Positions 44,341 through 53,340 are shown, counted from the first letter of the stretch. The stretch is DNA of 64,000 nucleotides from Bavariicoccus seileri WCC 4188 (GCF_000421665.1 NZ_ATXL01000003.1:1-64000), one strand, 5' to 3'. The notes: a model not told the origin generated them from the letters alone. Numbers and translations: made by a program.

Positions 44341-45462
44341 CTAAAACGCCTCCCTCTTATTTAAAATAACTGATGCAACAAGATACATGACAGCTGATAT
44401 CCCTAGCATTCCTAGCAAAGCTGTCCAATTTAGGACTTGAGGCCCCCAATAGGCATCTCTCACTGCTACTGCGATCCATCCAAGCGGAGAAAAACGTGCA
44501 ATAGCATCGCTAACTGGGAAGTATAGACCTCCTGCAAAGGCAAAAATCGGGATAATGATCTGCATAAAGAAGGAGCCGATACCGTTTTTATCAAATATAT
44601 CAGTCAGCATACCAAGTGCTAAGAAAAAGAGCATCACCGATGAGATCATCAGAAAACTATAGATCAGGTGATTAGACCAGGGCATGCCGAAAGCTACTTC
44701 AGAAATGGCCATCACCACTGCAGTCGCCAATAGGCCAAAGAACGCATTACTCACAAAAACAGAGTTAATGATCTTTTGTCTCGATAATGGGGATATTAAC
44801 AGACGGTCTAATGTTTTTGAACGTCTTTCAACACCAAACATGGCTAAACCAGTTTCACCAAAGTAAGAGACAAAGAGAATTCCCATCGCAATGGTATAGT
44901 ATTGAAATGACGTTGGCCCACTATTTGCTGCTTCTTCTACCCAGGCATCCTCTGAAACTCCAATGGGTTGGGACACGACCGTACTAGGATCTACCCCTCT
45001 TTCGATTGCAAGCTCAGCCAACCGATAGTTTCGTCCAATTTGTCCAAGATAAGACCTTAATATCGTTTGTTGAATACTCGATAATTGTCCGATTGAGACA
45101 TTTATACGAGCTCCGTCTACAACTATCCTGGCTTCATTTTCTTCTGGGATTGGTTGGCTATCCCCTGATTGGTCTACTGAATCAGACTGGTCATTCTGTT
45201 CTTTAAACTGAATAAAGTTTGATTCCTCATTGTCATTGATAGCCGTAAAGACGCCTTCTAAATAGCTACTATAATCCCCATCATCTGTCTGATAAGTCAC
45301 TGTAATCTGATCAATATTATCAGCTAAATTGTTACTAAATACATTTTGAAGGACCATGCCAAGTATCAGCATCGTCAGCACTGGCATCAACCCAAAATAA
45401 ATATAGTTTGATTTTTCTCGTAAGTTTTGGATTAAAACACGTTTAAATAAAGCATAATTCAT
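44341..45462 (-). CDS. ABC-2 type permease (LnrM-like)
   Basis: A 373-residue sibling of the next permease, with the same topology: helix 1 at about 20-40, an extracellular domain (about 45-170), then five helices. ERRSKTLDRLLISPLSRQKI is the coupling motif. The ATG at 45462 is preferred over the adjacent TTG, with AGGTGA upstream. It forms a heterodimeric exporter with the 43198 product and the ATPase at 45471. The substrate is unknown; lipid-active antimicrobials are the precedent. Confidence 0.88.
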   Translation of the reverse strand: MNYALFKRVLIQNLREKSNYIYFGLMPVLTMLILGMVLQNVFSNNLADNIDQITVTYQTDDGDYSSYLEGVFTAINDNEESNFIQFKEQNDQSDSVDQSGDSQPIPEENEARIVVDGARINVSIGQLSSIQQTILRSYLGQIGRNYRLAELAIERGVDPSTVVSQPIGVSEDAWVEEAANSGPTSFQYYTIAMGILFVSYFGETGLAMFGVERRSKTLDRLLISPLSRQKIINSVFVSNAFFGLLATAVVMAISEVAFGMPWSNHLIYSFLMISSVMLFFLALGMLTDIFDKNGIGSFFMQIIIPIFAFAGGLYFPVSDAIARFSPLGWIAVAVRDAYWGPQVLNWTALLGMLGISAVMYLVASVILNKREAF

Positions 45463-45470
45463 CAAATCAC

Positions 45471-46412
45471 CTACTCATCTCTCAATGCTCGACCAGTCAA
45501 GGTTAAAAAGACCGTTTCGAGATTGTAATATTCTTGGTCAACTTGTTCCACAGTAATATCATGTTTCAACAAGACGGCTAGTACTTCATTCAATACATTA
45601 TTTTCTGGATTTGTAGTGATCGTTAACGATTGTTCTTTTAAGATAACGTCATTAACACCAATAACATTTTTCAACCATTCTACATCGAAGTCATCAGGCT
45701 GTCTGATCGTAATTGAAAGAGCTTTTTGATCGGTAATCAGACGTGTGAGCTCTCCTTCAGTTCCTTGAGCAATTACTGTACCATGGTCGACGATCACAAC
45801 ACGGTCGGCGATTCTTTCAACTTCTTCTATATAATGACTAGTATAAATAATACTCTTGCCATCTTTTTTCATCTTTTCAATGGCTTCCAGAATATAGTTA
45901 CGTGATTGTGGATCAATCCCAACAGTTGGTTCATCCATGATTACTAGGTCAGGCTCATGAACGATTGCCATTGCAATATTCAAACGCCGTTGCATCCCTC
46001 CTGAAAAACTATCCGGTTTTTGATCAGCATGTTTTTCTAACCCTACAGTTCTAAGAGCGACATCTGTTTTCTCTTTCAGGATCTTACCTCTTAGCCCATA
46101 TATCCCACCAAAGAAAGCGACATTCTCGCGGGCACTAAGATCGTAGTAGATGGCTAAATTTTGCGGTACAAGACCGATTCGTTCCCGGTTTTTGGTATTT
46201 CCCACTGGCTTACCGAATAAGGTAATCTCTCCCTTAGAAACCGTGATTAAACCCGTCAACATATTGATCAAAGTCGTTTTCCCAGCACCATTAGGTCCTA
46301 GCAACCCTAAAACTTCCCCGTCATTAACATCGAAGGAAACATTGTCGACAGCCAGATGGCTCCCATACTTTTTACTCACTTTATTAACTTTGATTATTTT
46401 TTCCATTGTCAT
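45471..46412 (-). CDS. ABC exporter ATPase (LnrL-like)
   Basis: A DrrA/CcmA-type ATPase of about 313 residues. Walker A is GPNGAGKTTLINM, the signature FSGGMQRRLNIAMA, Walker B LVIMDEPTVGIDPQ and the switch TSHYIEEVE. The C-terminal 80 residues form the extra domain usual in drug-type exporters. Three close Met codons exist; the one at 46412 lies 6 nt from GAGAGG and is preferred. It precedes the two permeases in one operon. Confidence 0.92.
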   Translation of the reverse strand: MTMEKIIKVNKVSKKYGSHLAVDNVSFDVNDGEVLGLLGPNGAGKTTLINMLTGLITVSKGEITLFGKPVGNTKNRERIGLVPQNLAIYYDLSARENVAFFGGIYGLRGKILKEKTDVALRTVGLEKHADQKPDSFSGGMQRRLNIAMAIVHEPDLVIMDEPTVGIDPQSRNYILEAIEKMKKDGKSIIYTSHYIEEVERIADRVVIVDHGTVIAQGTEGELTRLITDQKALSITIRQPDDFDVEWLKNVIGVNDVILKEQSLTITTNPENNVLNEVLAVLLKHDITVEQVDQEYYNLETVFLTLTGRALRDE

Positions 46413-46544
46413 TTTCATCCTCTCAGTTATCCCTTATATTTCTTTTATCTCTCGTCATTTGGCTTTTTTATTTTTACCCACAGTTCCGCTATCTTAGGTG
46501 TTAAGTGTTAAGGTGCCAATGCGTTATCTTGATTAAAGTGTAAC

Positions 46545-46577
46545 TAAATAAGAGGAACTGCACTAGTGCAATTCCTC
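46545..46577 (-). terminator. Possible terminator after the histidine kinase gene
   Basis: GAGGAA-c-TGCAC-TA-GTGCA-a-TTCCTC is an almost perfect 13-bp inverted repeat; the minus strand continues TTATTTAG. A second small hairpin (CATGAGATTTCTCATG) overlaps the kinase stop. The T-run is imperfect, so termination may be partial and the exporter genes may be read through. No strong promoter is seen in 46413-46544. Confidence 0.5.
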
Positions 46578-46598
46578 ATAGCATTCACATGAGATTTC

Positions 46599-47738
46599 TC
46601 ATGTCTTAGGTTCTAATTCGATTTTTAAGGGTAAAATAGTTGTCACGATAAAGTTTTTTTGATTACTGATGTGGAGTTGCCCACCAACTTGTTGTGTCCG
46701 TTGATTCATTGCAATGATGCCTATACCATTAACGATCGATTCTCGAGCAACGATACCATCATTTGAAACTGTAAACTGAATAATTTGATTTAAAACTTTC
46801 AAAGACACTGCTACTTGTGTTGCTTGACTATGTTTGACGACGTTTGTTAATGATTCAGTCAGGTTAGCTTGAATGACTTGCCAATGGGATATTTTTAATT
46901 GGTTAATAAAGCCTTGAAATTCGAATGATGTTTCAATCTGATACTGCCTTTCATACTCAGTTAACTGGTTTTTGATTGTTTGGATATTGACGGTTTCCAG
47001 TGGTTTTGCTTGTTGGCGCAGCAAATGCCTGATTTTATCGATTCCCTCGCGAATGACTTCGATCGATTGATCAATTAATTGTTCTCCAGTTTCGGGGTCG
47101 TTGCGGTAGACATGACGAGCAGCCTCCATCTGGATCAACCCACCCGTTAAGCGATGTCCTAGCTCGTCATGGATCTCATGTGTCAATCGTTGCCTCTCCG
47201 CGACTAAATTCACTTGTTGTTCCAAGCGTTGCGCTGTTTGGATCTGATTCAATCGCTCTGCTAGAGTTGTTTTCTCAGTTCTCAGGTCATCTGCAAGTCG
47301 TGTTGTCCGGACGAGATAACGTTCCATATGGCCAACAAGATAGTAGATAGCATCCAGAAATAACGTAATAATCACAATAATAATAGTATGAACTGTCTCC
47401 ATGACTCCGATTGGGAAAATGACCACCAATGCCAAGAGCTGTAGCGAGAAAGCCCACCAGTTAATCTGGTCATCCTTGAATGCCCATACTGCCAAACTTG
47501 CTAGGCAGAGTAACACCACTTGAGGCATTATGAACAGACCTAAGATTCCGACTAGGAGTTGGCAATACAAGAGTATTGTCGTTCGGTCGGGAAATGCAGA
47601 AATCAACAGCTGTAAGCTGACCCATGCTAAAATCACTATGATCACTAATGCCATTGGGCTAACTGAAATGTCTAGGCCAATCATTGTAAAAACAGCTAAA
47701 CTCACAAAAATACTGGTAATGACCTGTAATAGCTGCAA
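46599..47738 (-). CDS. Sensor histidine kinase (DesK/LnrJ-like, HisKA_3)
   Basis: A 379-residue kinase. Five to six helices fill residues about 5-135 with almost no extracellular loop, the intramembrane-sensing type. A coiled coil (about 145-180) leads to the HisKA_3 box EIHDELGHRLTGG with phospho-His H190, then a HATPase domain (NLTESLTNVVKHS, GIGIIAMNQRT). The start codon is TTG, directly after the response-regulator stop, with GGGGAGGAG upstream. It phosphorylates the regulator encoded just before it. Confidence 0.9.
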   Translation of the reverse strand: MQLLQVITSIFVSLAVFTMIGLDISVSPMALVIIVILAWVSLQLLISAFPDRTTILLYCQLLVGILGLFIMPQVVLLCLASLAVWAFKDDQINWWAFSLQLLALVVIFPIGVMETVHTIIIVIITLFLDAIYYLVGHMERYLVRTTRLADDLRTEKTTLAERLNQIQTAQRLEQQVNLVAERQRLTHEIHDELGHRLTGGLIQMEAARHVYRNDPETGEQLIDQSIEVIREGIDKIRHLLRQQAKPLETVNIQTIKNQLTEYERQYQIETSFEFQGFINQLKISHWQVIQANLTESLTNVVKHSQATQVAVSLKVLNQIIQFTVSNDGIVARESIVNGIGIIAMNQRTQQVGGQLHISNQKNFIVTTILPLKIELEPKT

Positions 47739-48380
47739 CTAGTTCTCCTCCCCTACCTTACCCGTCAAATAATAGATGGCAAGTTGTGTCCGATGGTCGA
47801 GGTTCAGTTTATGCAGAATCGTCGAAATATGATTATGGATTGTCCCTTCTGACAAGAATAGCCGTTTGGCAATGGCACCATTTGATAATCCTTGAGCTAC
47901 TAAAGCCGTAATTTCTTGTTCACGGTCTGTGAGATCGGACAAATCACCAGGTTCTCCCAGCTTGTCAATCATCTGTCTGGTTTTCGTCCAGATAGAGGAA
48001 GAGAGTACATGCTGGTCCAAAAAAACTGCTTTGATACTGTCAATCATAACTGCTGGTGGCGTGTTCTTTAAGAGATAGGCACTCGCACCATTCTTTATCC
48101 CTGCAACGATGTAGTCATCCTCATCAAAAGTCGTTAGAATGATGACTTTCGCAAGGGTCTCTTCTGTGATTACCTTGGTTGCTTCAATACCATTCATTCC
48201 GGGCATTCTGATATCCATCAAAACGATATCGACATCATGAGTACGACAATATGAGATGGCATCCAACGCATTGTCGACTGTCTCGATTTCGGAAATTTCA
48301 GAGTCCGTTTTTAGGATCAATGCCAGACCACTAGTGATCAAAGGGTTATCATCTACTAGTAAGACTTTTAATGCCTTCAT
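47739..48380 (-). CDS. NarL/LuxR-type response regulator
   Basis: A 213-residue regulator. The receiver domain has the phospho-acceptor D56 (VLMDIRMPGMNG), acidic pocket VDDN and conserved Thr/Lys (ILTTFDEDDY, LLKNTPP). The C-terminal LuxR HTH (about 148-210) has LTDREQEITALVAQGLSNGA. It precedes its kinase and likely controls the downstream exporter, as LnrK does in B. subtilis. Confidence 0.92.
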   Translation of the reverse strand: MKALKVLLVDDNPLITSGLALILKTDSEISEIETVDNALDAISYCRTHDVDIVLMDIRMPGMNGIEATKVITEETLAKVIILTTFDEDDYIVAGIKNGASAYLLKNTPPAVMIDSIKAVFLDQHVLSSSIWTKTRQMIDKLGEPGDLSDLTDREQEITALVAQGLSNGAIAKRLFLSEGTIHNHISTILHKLNLDHRTQLAIYYLTGKVGEEN

Positions 48381-48450
48381 ACTTTACTTCACTCGCTTCC
48401 CACTCTGACCATTTTTCTGACCAGTTTACTTAAGCCTGTATACTAGCCTC

Positions 48451-48459
48451 ATTATACCA
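48451..48459 (-). promoter_or_regulatory. Extended -10 of the two-component/exporter operon
   Basis: TGGTATAAT on the minus strand, about 70 bp ahead of the response regulator; the -35 is weak. Confidence 0.6.
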
Positions 48460-48476
48460 TAAGGAATCATGGACAC

Positions 48477-49640
48477 TTAGGCTGGTCGTTTCAAAAACAG
48501 TAGCGAACGCGCCAACTTAGCACATGGTGCCACAACAAATCGTGTGAATAAGAAAGCAGTTGGAATCACTAAGAATGTGCTGACAATCAAGGCATAAACA
48601 GGTTCTATCACTTGGCCAAGAAAACTAACTACTAAAATAATCATCGTAGTATGGGTCAGATAAATGCCAAACGATACATTTCCTAGTAAAATAGCTGGCC
48701 TATTGCTAAAGAAAGCATGTAAATCAGGAATCTCAATCACAGAAATCAACAACATGACATAGCCAATAGCAGCAATGAGTAAGGCTGGTCGTTGTCCCAA
48801 CATGATTCCAAATAACCGTAGCCACCAGCGATTCGTGATAATAATGATGCTAAGTGGTAAGAACCAAGTCACCAATTTGTGTGACTTGACCCACCCACTC
48901 AGTGATTCATAGTAAACCGCTAATGCAGACCCAATCATAAAATAGATGCTATAGTAAGCAGTTCGTTCAAAGGATTCAACAAACGGATAGAAAGTGGTAT
49001 CTTTCGTTACGACCATCAAGTAGCCAAGACCAGCCCACACGAGTGCCCACGAAAGCACTGCAATCACCATCGATTTCTTATTTTTTTCTTTGGAGAACAA
49101 GTATCCGACAATCGGAATAATAAAACTGATCCGCCATTCTTGGATGATTGACCAAAAAACGCCCGCAATGATGTTCAGATGATTGTCCATCAGTAAATAT
49201 GTATTCCATAGCTCACTAGTCGTTGGAAACCGACTCCATTTTGTATTGAACGTTCCCGCCAAACGGACATCCTGAGTTAAATCTCTATAATAGTAACTGC
49301 CAATCAACGTCAAAGTCACTGCAATCAAGTAAGGAAAGATGATTGTCACAAAACGTCGCCCGATAAATCTCCAATATTCAAATTTTTTCCCGTTGATATA
49401 GGGCATTGTAATGACCATCCCACCAATCATAAAGAAGAGGACAATAGCCTCATTCCCTGCCCAGAAAAACTTCAATGGTGTAACAGTTAAAACTTCGAGG
49501 AGTTGATTTTCATAAAAAGCTTCGTAATGTGCCGCATTGAATGCAGGAGACCAAGTCAGCGCATGAAAAGCAATTACAATTAAGGCACTATACCCTCGTA
49601 AGCCATCAAGAGCTAAAATTCGCTCCCTTTTCTTTTTCAT
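48477..49640 (-). CDS. Membrane acyltransferase (acyltransferase 3 family)
   Basis: A 387-residue integral membrane O-acyltransferase with about ten helices. The N-terminal motif LALDGLRGYSALIVIAFHALTW contains the conserved Arg and His of the OafA/OatA family. It acylates a surface sugar or another envelope component; the extracellular SGNH domain of OatA is missing, so the acceptor is open. AAGGAGAG precedes the ATG. It is transcribed away from the comK-like gene. Confidence 0.9.
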   Translation of the reverse strand: MKKKRERILALDGLRGYSALIVIAFHALTWSPAFNAAHYEAFYENQLLEVLTVTPLKFFWAGNEAIVLFFMIGGMVITMPYINGKKFEYWRFIGRRFVTIIFPYLIAVTLTLIGSYYYRDLTQDVRLAGTFNTKWSRFPTTSELWNTYLLMDNHLNIIAGVFWSIIQEWRISFIIPIVGYLFSKEKNKKSMVIAVLSWALVWAGLGYLMVVTKDTTFYPFVESFERTAYYSIYFMIGSALAVYYESLSGWVKSHKLVTWFLPLSIIIITNRWWLRLFGIMLGQRPALLIAAIGYVMLLISVIEIPDLHAFFSNRPAILLGNVSFGIYLTHTTMIILVVSFLGQVIEPVYALIVSTFLVIPTAFLFTRFVVAPCAKLARSLLFLKRPA

Positions 49641-49749
49641 TCTGATTACTCTCCTTTTCCAATAATGATAATTCTACTTCTCTTAGCTCAGTAAAGATAG
49701 ACAACCACTTCCGAGTAGGTGGGTCATTATGAGGTGGAAATGAAATACA

Positions 49750-49767
49750 AATGAAAATATTATCATT
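49750..49767. promoter_or_regulatory. AT-rich near-palindrome upstream of the comK-like promoter
   Basis: AATGAAAATATTATCATT (two mismatches from a perfect palindrome) ends 7 bp before the -35. It resembles a Fur-like box, and contains AAAA and TTTT blocks 8 bp apart, near but not equal to a ComK box (AAAA-N5-TTTT). It could serve autoregulation. Confidence 0.4.
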
Positions 49768-49774
49768 TTTACAC

Positions 49775-49803
49775 TTTACATTTGAAGTTAAAATATCTAT
49801 AAT
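49775..49803 (+). promoter_or_regulatory. Promoter of the comK-like gene
   Basis: TTTACA, 17 bp, TATAAT, giving a leader of about 135 nt before the ATG. The 304-bp gap 49641-49944 holds only this promoter, the palindrome before it and AT-rich DNA. Confidence 0.7.
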
Positions 49804-49944
49804 AAAGTATGTGATATTAACAACAAAGTCTAGTTTTTATAGCACCATTAACGTTAATAATACACTTCAACTTTCGTAACATTTTAACAAGCATTTACAA
49901 AAACAATGCTAATAACAGTATTCGAATTATAGTTAGGAGATGCA

Positions 49945-50739
49945 ATGAAATCCCATAAAGTGATCAATATCGATGATCAAGCAACTTTGAATCATCTTTA
50001 CAACAATGCCACTGAATCTTACTACTTTCTCCCTCCGAAAGAAATATCAGCCATCTGCTCAGTTTCTCACGATAAAACACTTATCTTTGATACTAAAGGT
50101 AGAAGCTATGCAGCAGCAAACCGAAATACGAAGCAAATAGCTGACTCCCTCTTCAAAAAAATTGGACTCCCGTATACTTTTTTGAGCCACTTCAATCAAA
50201 TTTTCACTAAAAAGACCTACAAAATTCCCTACGTATATGGCGATTATCTCTTTGTCCCAACAAATTGTCCGACAAAAACAGACAATCATTGGATAGCTTT
50301 TCATCATTTTGAACAGATCCACTATGCAGATGGACTCCCTATTATCACTAATAAACATGATTTTGGCATCGTATATCCTTTAAAACGCAGACAATTCCAA
50401 GAACTCTTAAAACATTTAGCTGAAATCCATCACGGACAAGAAAAAAGTATCGAGGACTTAGAGTTTTTTATTGCATCCCGTAAGTCAGAACAATTTTCAG
50501 ATTCTCTGATTCATCATCCTAAGTTACGGTCCTGTTTTATGAAGGACCAACCATCAAAGGCTGAATACTACATGTCAAAAATTTGGTCGTCTCTGTCAAA
50601 GACCATCCGCCAAGATCTCCATATAAACCCCGAGGACGAGTTATTGGAACAAAGCTTTGAACACTACCAAAAGAAGTGGGAAGAACGACACCAAGATTCC
50701 TTTTGGTTTGCTGAAGATATGACCGATATTGATTTTTAA
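49945..50739 (+). CDS. comK: ComK-family competence transcription factor
   Basis: A 264-residue protein resembling ComK, the activator of DNA-uptake genes. Aligning by eye with B. subtilis ComK (192 residues), the blocks match in order: LPPKEISAICS, SYAAANRNTK, KIPYVYGDYLFVPTNCPTKT (ComK has the LFPT core), HWIAFHHFEQI, and FGIVYPLKRRQFQE (ComK: SYNSFENQ). The C-terminus is about 70 residues longer and acidic. No membrane segment. A strong promoter and the AGGAG site at the start support expression. It is alone between an acyltransferase and the opp operon. Confidence 0.75.
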   Translation: MKSHKVINIDDQATLNHLYNNATESYYFLPPKEISAICSVSHDKTLIFDTKGRSYAAANRNTKQIADSLFKKIGLPYTFLSHFNQIFTKKTYKIPYVYGDYLFVPTNCPTKTDNHWIAFHHFEQIHYADGLPIITNKHDFGIVYPLKRRQFQELLKHLAEIHHGQEKSIEDLEFFIASRKSEQFSDSLIHHPKLRSCFMKDQPSKAEYYMSKIWSSLSKTIRQDLHINPEDELLEQSFEHYQKKWEERHQDSFWFAEDMTDIDF

Positions 50740-51146
50740 GTATACGCACCTATCGATCTATTGACAGTATATTAACTTGAACTATCAACTGATCTTTATG
50801 GATTGATCTCGATTGATTAATCTATCGACTCCCTAGCTAAACATACAAACCTTACAAGCATAGCTAGAGATAAAACAACACACAGATACATAGATACATA
50901 GATAGCTGATACATACCTGATATATAACCAACATTCTAAAACGATATTCCTAATCATATCGAGAGTAAGAAACGAATGCAAGAAATCTACAAATCAGAGG
51001 TCGTTCAATTATCGCCTAGCTTCGAGAGATAAGATGAGCTACCTGAAATTTTTTATTTTTCACGGTAGATTGACTTATAGTCGAAGAAGCTGCTGATTGA
51101 AACCACCCTAAAAACATACCTTCTAAAAACTGTATTCAATCGACAT

Positions 51147-51187
51147 AGAAGGAGCTATGACAACTACTGATTGTCATAACTCCTTCT
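51147..51187. terminator. Hairpin 3' of the comK-like gene
   Basis: AGAAGGAG-C-TATGACAA and TTGTCATA-A-CTCCTTCT form a 16-bp interrupted stem followed by TATTTTAATT. It probably ends the comK-like transcript about 400 nt past the stop. The intervening 50740-51146 is AT-rich with GATACATA-type octamer repeats near 50890-50925 and no convincing gene. Confidence 0.55.
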
Positions 51188-51226
51188 TATTTTAATTCTA
51201 ATTTTTTTACCCTAATTTGCTTTGTC

Positions 51227-51293
51227 CTTTTGTAGTAGAATCCGTAGAATGAAAAATCTCTTTTGTAGGAAAAAAAGCCGTAGGATGAAAAGA
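51227..51293. repeat. 33-bp imperfect direct repeat
   Basis: Two adjacent copies (51227-51259 and 51260-51293) share CTTTTGTAG at the start and CCGTAGRATGAAAA near the end. They abut the nested inverted repeat that follows. Confidence 0.65.
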
Positions 51294-51300
51294 TAAAAAA

Positions 51301-51413
51301 GAGACTGGGACAAAAAGTCCTAGCTAACCAATATACAGATAAAATCCGCTAAAAATCTATTTGAGATTTTTAGCGGATTTTATTATCTTACTGGGACTTT
51401 TGTCCCAGCCTCT
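51301..51413. repeat. Nested inverted-repeat element, likely terminator or MITE-like
   Basis: The outer arms are GAGACTGGGACAAAAAGTCC and GGGACTTTTGTCCCAGCCTC. Each arm can fold on itself, and the two can pair with each other. They enclose a perfect inner stem from 51338 to 51387 (GATAAAATCCGCTAAAAATC with its complement, loop near 51359-51363). A/T-runs flank it. Similar GACTGGGACAAAAGTCC palindromes are common between genes in Firmicutes. It should stop the second oppA transcript from the right. Confidence 0.8.
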
Positions 51414-51455
51414 ACTTTCAAAAGAATTAACTTACAAGTGTTGACTCAGTCAGTA

Positions 51456-53246
51456 TTATTCTTCTCCTACTAATTCAACATTACTCCACAAGTGTCCACC
51501 ATTTAAAGCATCTTCAGCTTTAACAGAATAACTCTTAACGCGTTTACTTACTGCAGTAATAGATGTACGGAACAAAGTAGGTACCGCAAAGGCTTCATCA
51601 CGAGCATATGCTTGCCAATCTTCAAAAGCTTTTTGACGGTAATCAGCATCAAAGGCTTCTTTGGAAGAGATTTCCTTTAACAATTTGGTATTTTCATCAG
51701 AAGCAAACCGCGTATAGTTAAATGGTACATTTTCACCATATAGGCCTGCAGGATCTGGATCTGTACTTGCTCCCCAAGCTGCTGCATAAACATCGATTTC
51801 AGGATCATCAGCTTCAACTTTTTCATAGAAAGCGTTTAATTCAATTGGACGACCAGTTGTTAATTCAACTTTAAGACCAATTTTTTCCCACCATTGGATG
51901 TAAGCTAATGCCAAAGTTTCATCATTTTGACCACCAGCCATTGTTGCATAGTTGATTGTTAATGGATCGCCATTTGGATCTTCACGAATTCCATCGTCAT
52001 CTGTATCTTTATAACCAGCTTCATCCAATAATTCTTCTGCTTTTTTAGGGTCGTAAGTGTAGCCTTCTTTACCATCATTTTCTGCAAACACTGGTGGAAT
52101 CAAGCTGTTAGCATTTGAACGTGTCCCAGCATAGAATTTCTCAGCAATTTGATCGTTATCAACTGCATAAGCCATTGCTTGACGAAGTGACTTGTTAGCC
52201 ATCTTAGCATCTGGATCAACAACAACTTTGTTTTCTTCGCTATCCCATTTACCAAGCTTAAAACCAAGATAGTTATAAGAATAGCTACCCGTACCTAACA
52301 CATCAAAATCTTCGCTATCTTTATACGTATCGTATTGATCGGCAGGCATGCCAGCTATATCGTACTTGCCAGAAGACATTTCAGACACAACGTTTGAAGA
52401 TGATACAACTTCGACTGTAATCTTGTCGATCTTCGGTTTACCTTCCCAATAGTATTCATTGGCAACTAATGTTACAGATTCACCTGGAACAGTGCTGTCA
52501 ATCTTGTATGGTCCAAAGTCAACTGTTTTACCCCGTACAGCATCACTTGCCTCAACTTCATCCATAGGGATGTCTTCAAGGACATGTTTTGGTAATAACA
52601 TTGATAGCAATTGACCACCAGGAATATAAATACTTGGTGATAAAGCTTTATAATGTAAAATCACTTGTTGGTCGTTAACTTTTTCAATTCCTGAAATGGA
52701 GTCAGCATCGCCACTGTGGAATTCGTCAGCACCTTCGATATCACCAACATAAGTTGGATAGCGGATACCAGGATAATCAGGGTCAGCAATGAATTCATGT
52801 GTAAAGATATAGTCATCGATTGTAATAGGTTCGCCATCTGACCATTTTTGGTCTTCAGGGAACGTTACTGTTACGGTGTTGTTCTCTTCGTCCACTTCAA
52901 ATTGTGCAAAACCATCATTATCAAACTTGATTTCATCGTTGACATGGAAAATATCTCCAGCAGTAAACTGTAATACTTCTGAATCTGGAGTGGATTGGTA
53001 TAATGCACTGTTGTAAATACCGGTAATTGGTGAATCAGATACTAAAGCGTATTTTAACTCGCCACCCTCAGCAGCCTCGCCACCACGATCTAATGTTTCT
53101 TCAAACTCGACTGTACTACTACTAGTATTGTCGTTGTCATCTGATCCTTTATCAGAATCGTCATTGTTGTTTCCACCATTACCACAAGCAGCTAATAAAG
53201 CTACTGAAGCGAATAAAGGCAATGATTTTTTAAGTAATTCACTCAT
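51456..53246 (-). CDS. Oligopeptide-binding lipoprotein (second OppA)
   Basis: A 596-residue SBP family 5 protein. The lipobox is LLAAC with Cys21, followed by an Asn/Asp/Ser-rich linker (about 25-50) and the SBP_bac_5 fold (VTVTFPEDQKWSDGEPITID near 130). It binds extracellular peptides for the Opp importer. It has its own promoter (53312-53340) downstream of oppF, so it can be expressed apart from the rest. It differs clearly in sequence from the first OppA, suggesting another peptide range. Confidence 0.9.
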   Translation of the reverse strand: MSELLKKSLPLFASVALLAACGNGGNNNDDSDKGSDDNDNTSSSTVEFEETLDRGGEAAEGGELKYALVSDSPITGIYNSALYQSTPDSEVLQFTAGDIFHVNDEIKFDNDGFAQFEVDEENNTVTVTFPEDQKWSDGEPITIDDYIFTHEFIADPDYPGIRYPTYVGDIEGADEFHSGDADSISGIEKVNDQQVILHYKALSPSIYIPGGQLLSMLLPKHVLEDIPMDEVEASDAVRGKTVDFGPYKIDSTVPGESVTLVANEYYWEGKPKIDKITVEVVSSSNVVSEMSSGKYDIAGMPADQYDTYKDSEDFDVLGTGSYSYNYLGFKLGKWDSEENKVVVDPDAKMANKSLRQAMAYAVDNDQIAEKFYAGTRSNANSLIPPVFAENDGKEGYTYDPKKAEELLDEAGYKDTDDDGIREDPNGDPLTINYATMAGGQNDETLALAYIQWWEKIGLKVELTTGRPIELNAFYEKVEADDPEIDVYAAAWGASTDPDPAGLYGENVPFNYTRFASDENTKLLKEISSKEAFDADYRQKAFEDWQAYARDEAFAVPTLFRTSITAVSKRVKSYSVKAEDALNGGHLWSNVELVGEE

Positions 53247-53288
53247 ATAATCTTTTCCCCCATTACTATACTTTTAGTTGATTACCAT

Positions 53289-53305
53289 TACGAATTTGTT
53301 TCGTA
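53289..53305. promoter_or_regulatory. Inverted repeat at the start of the second oppA transcript
   Basis: TACGAA-TTTGT-TTCGTA, perfect 6-bp arms, just downstream of the -10 and about 45 bp before the ATG. It is an operator candidate or small leader hairpin. Confidence 0.45.
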
Positions 53306-53311
53306 CTATAA

Positions 53312-53340
53312 ATATTAACAGATTTCTCATAAACCCGCAA
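53312..53340 (-). promoter_or_regulatory. Promoter of the second oppA
   Basis: TTGCGG, 17 bp, TAATAT with a TG extension (TGTTAATAT) on the minus strand. Confidence 0.6.

Noticed and set aside
50976-51096. Two short plus-strand frames (18 and 20 codons) downstream of the comK-like gene
   Set aside because: Each has only a weak purine-rich site and no recognisable peptide family; too short to support, although one is hydrophobic.
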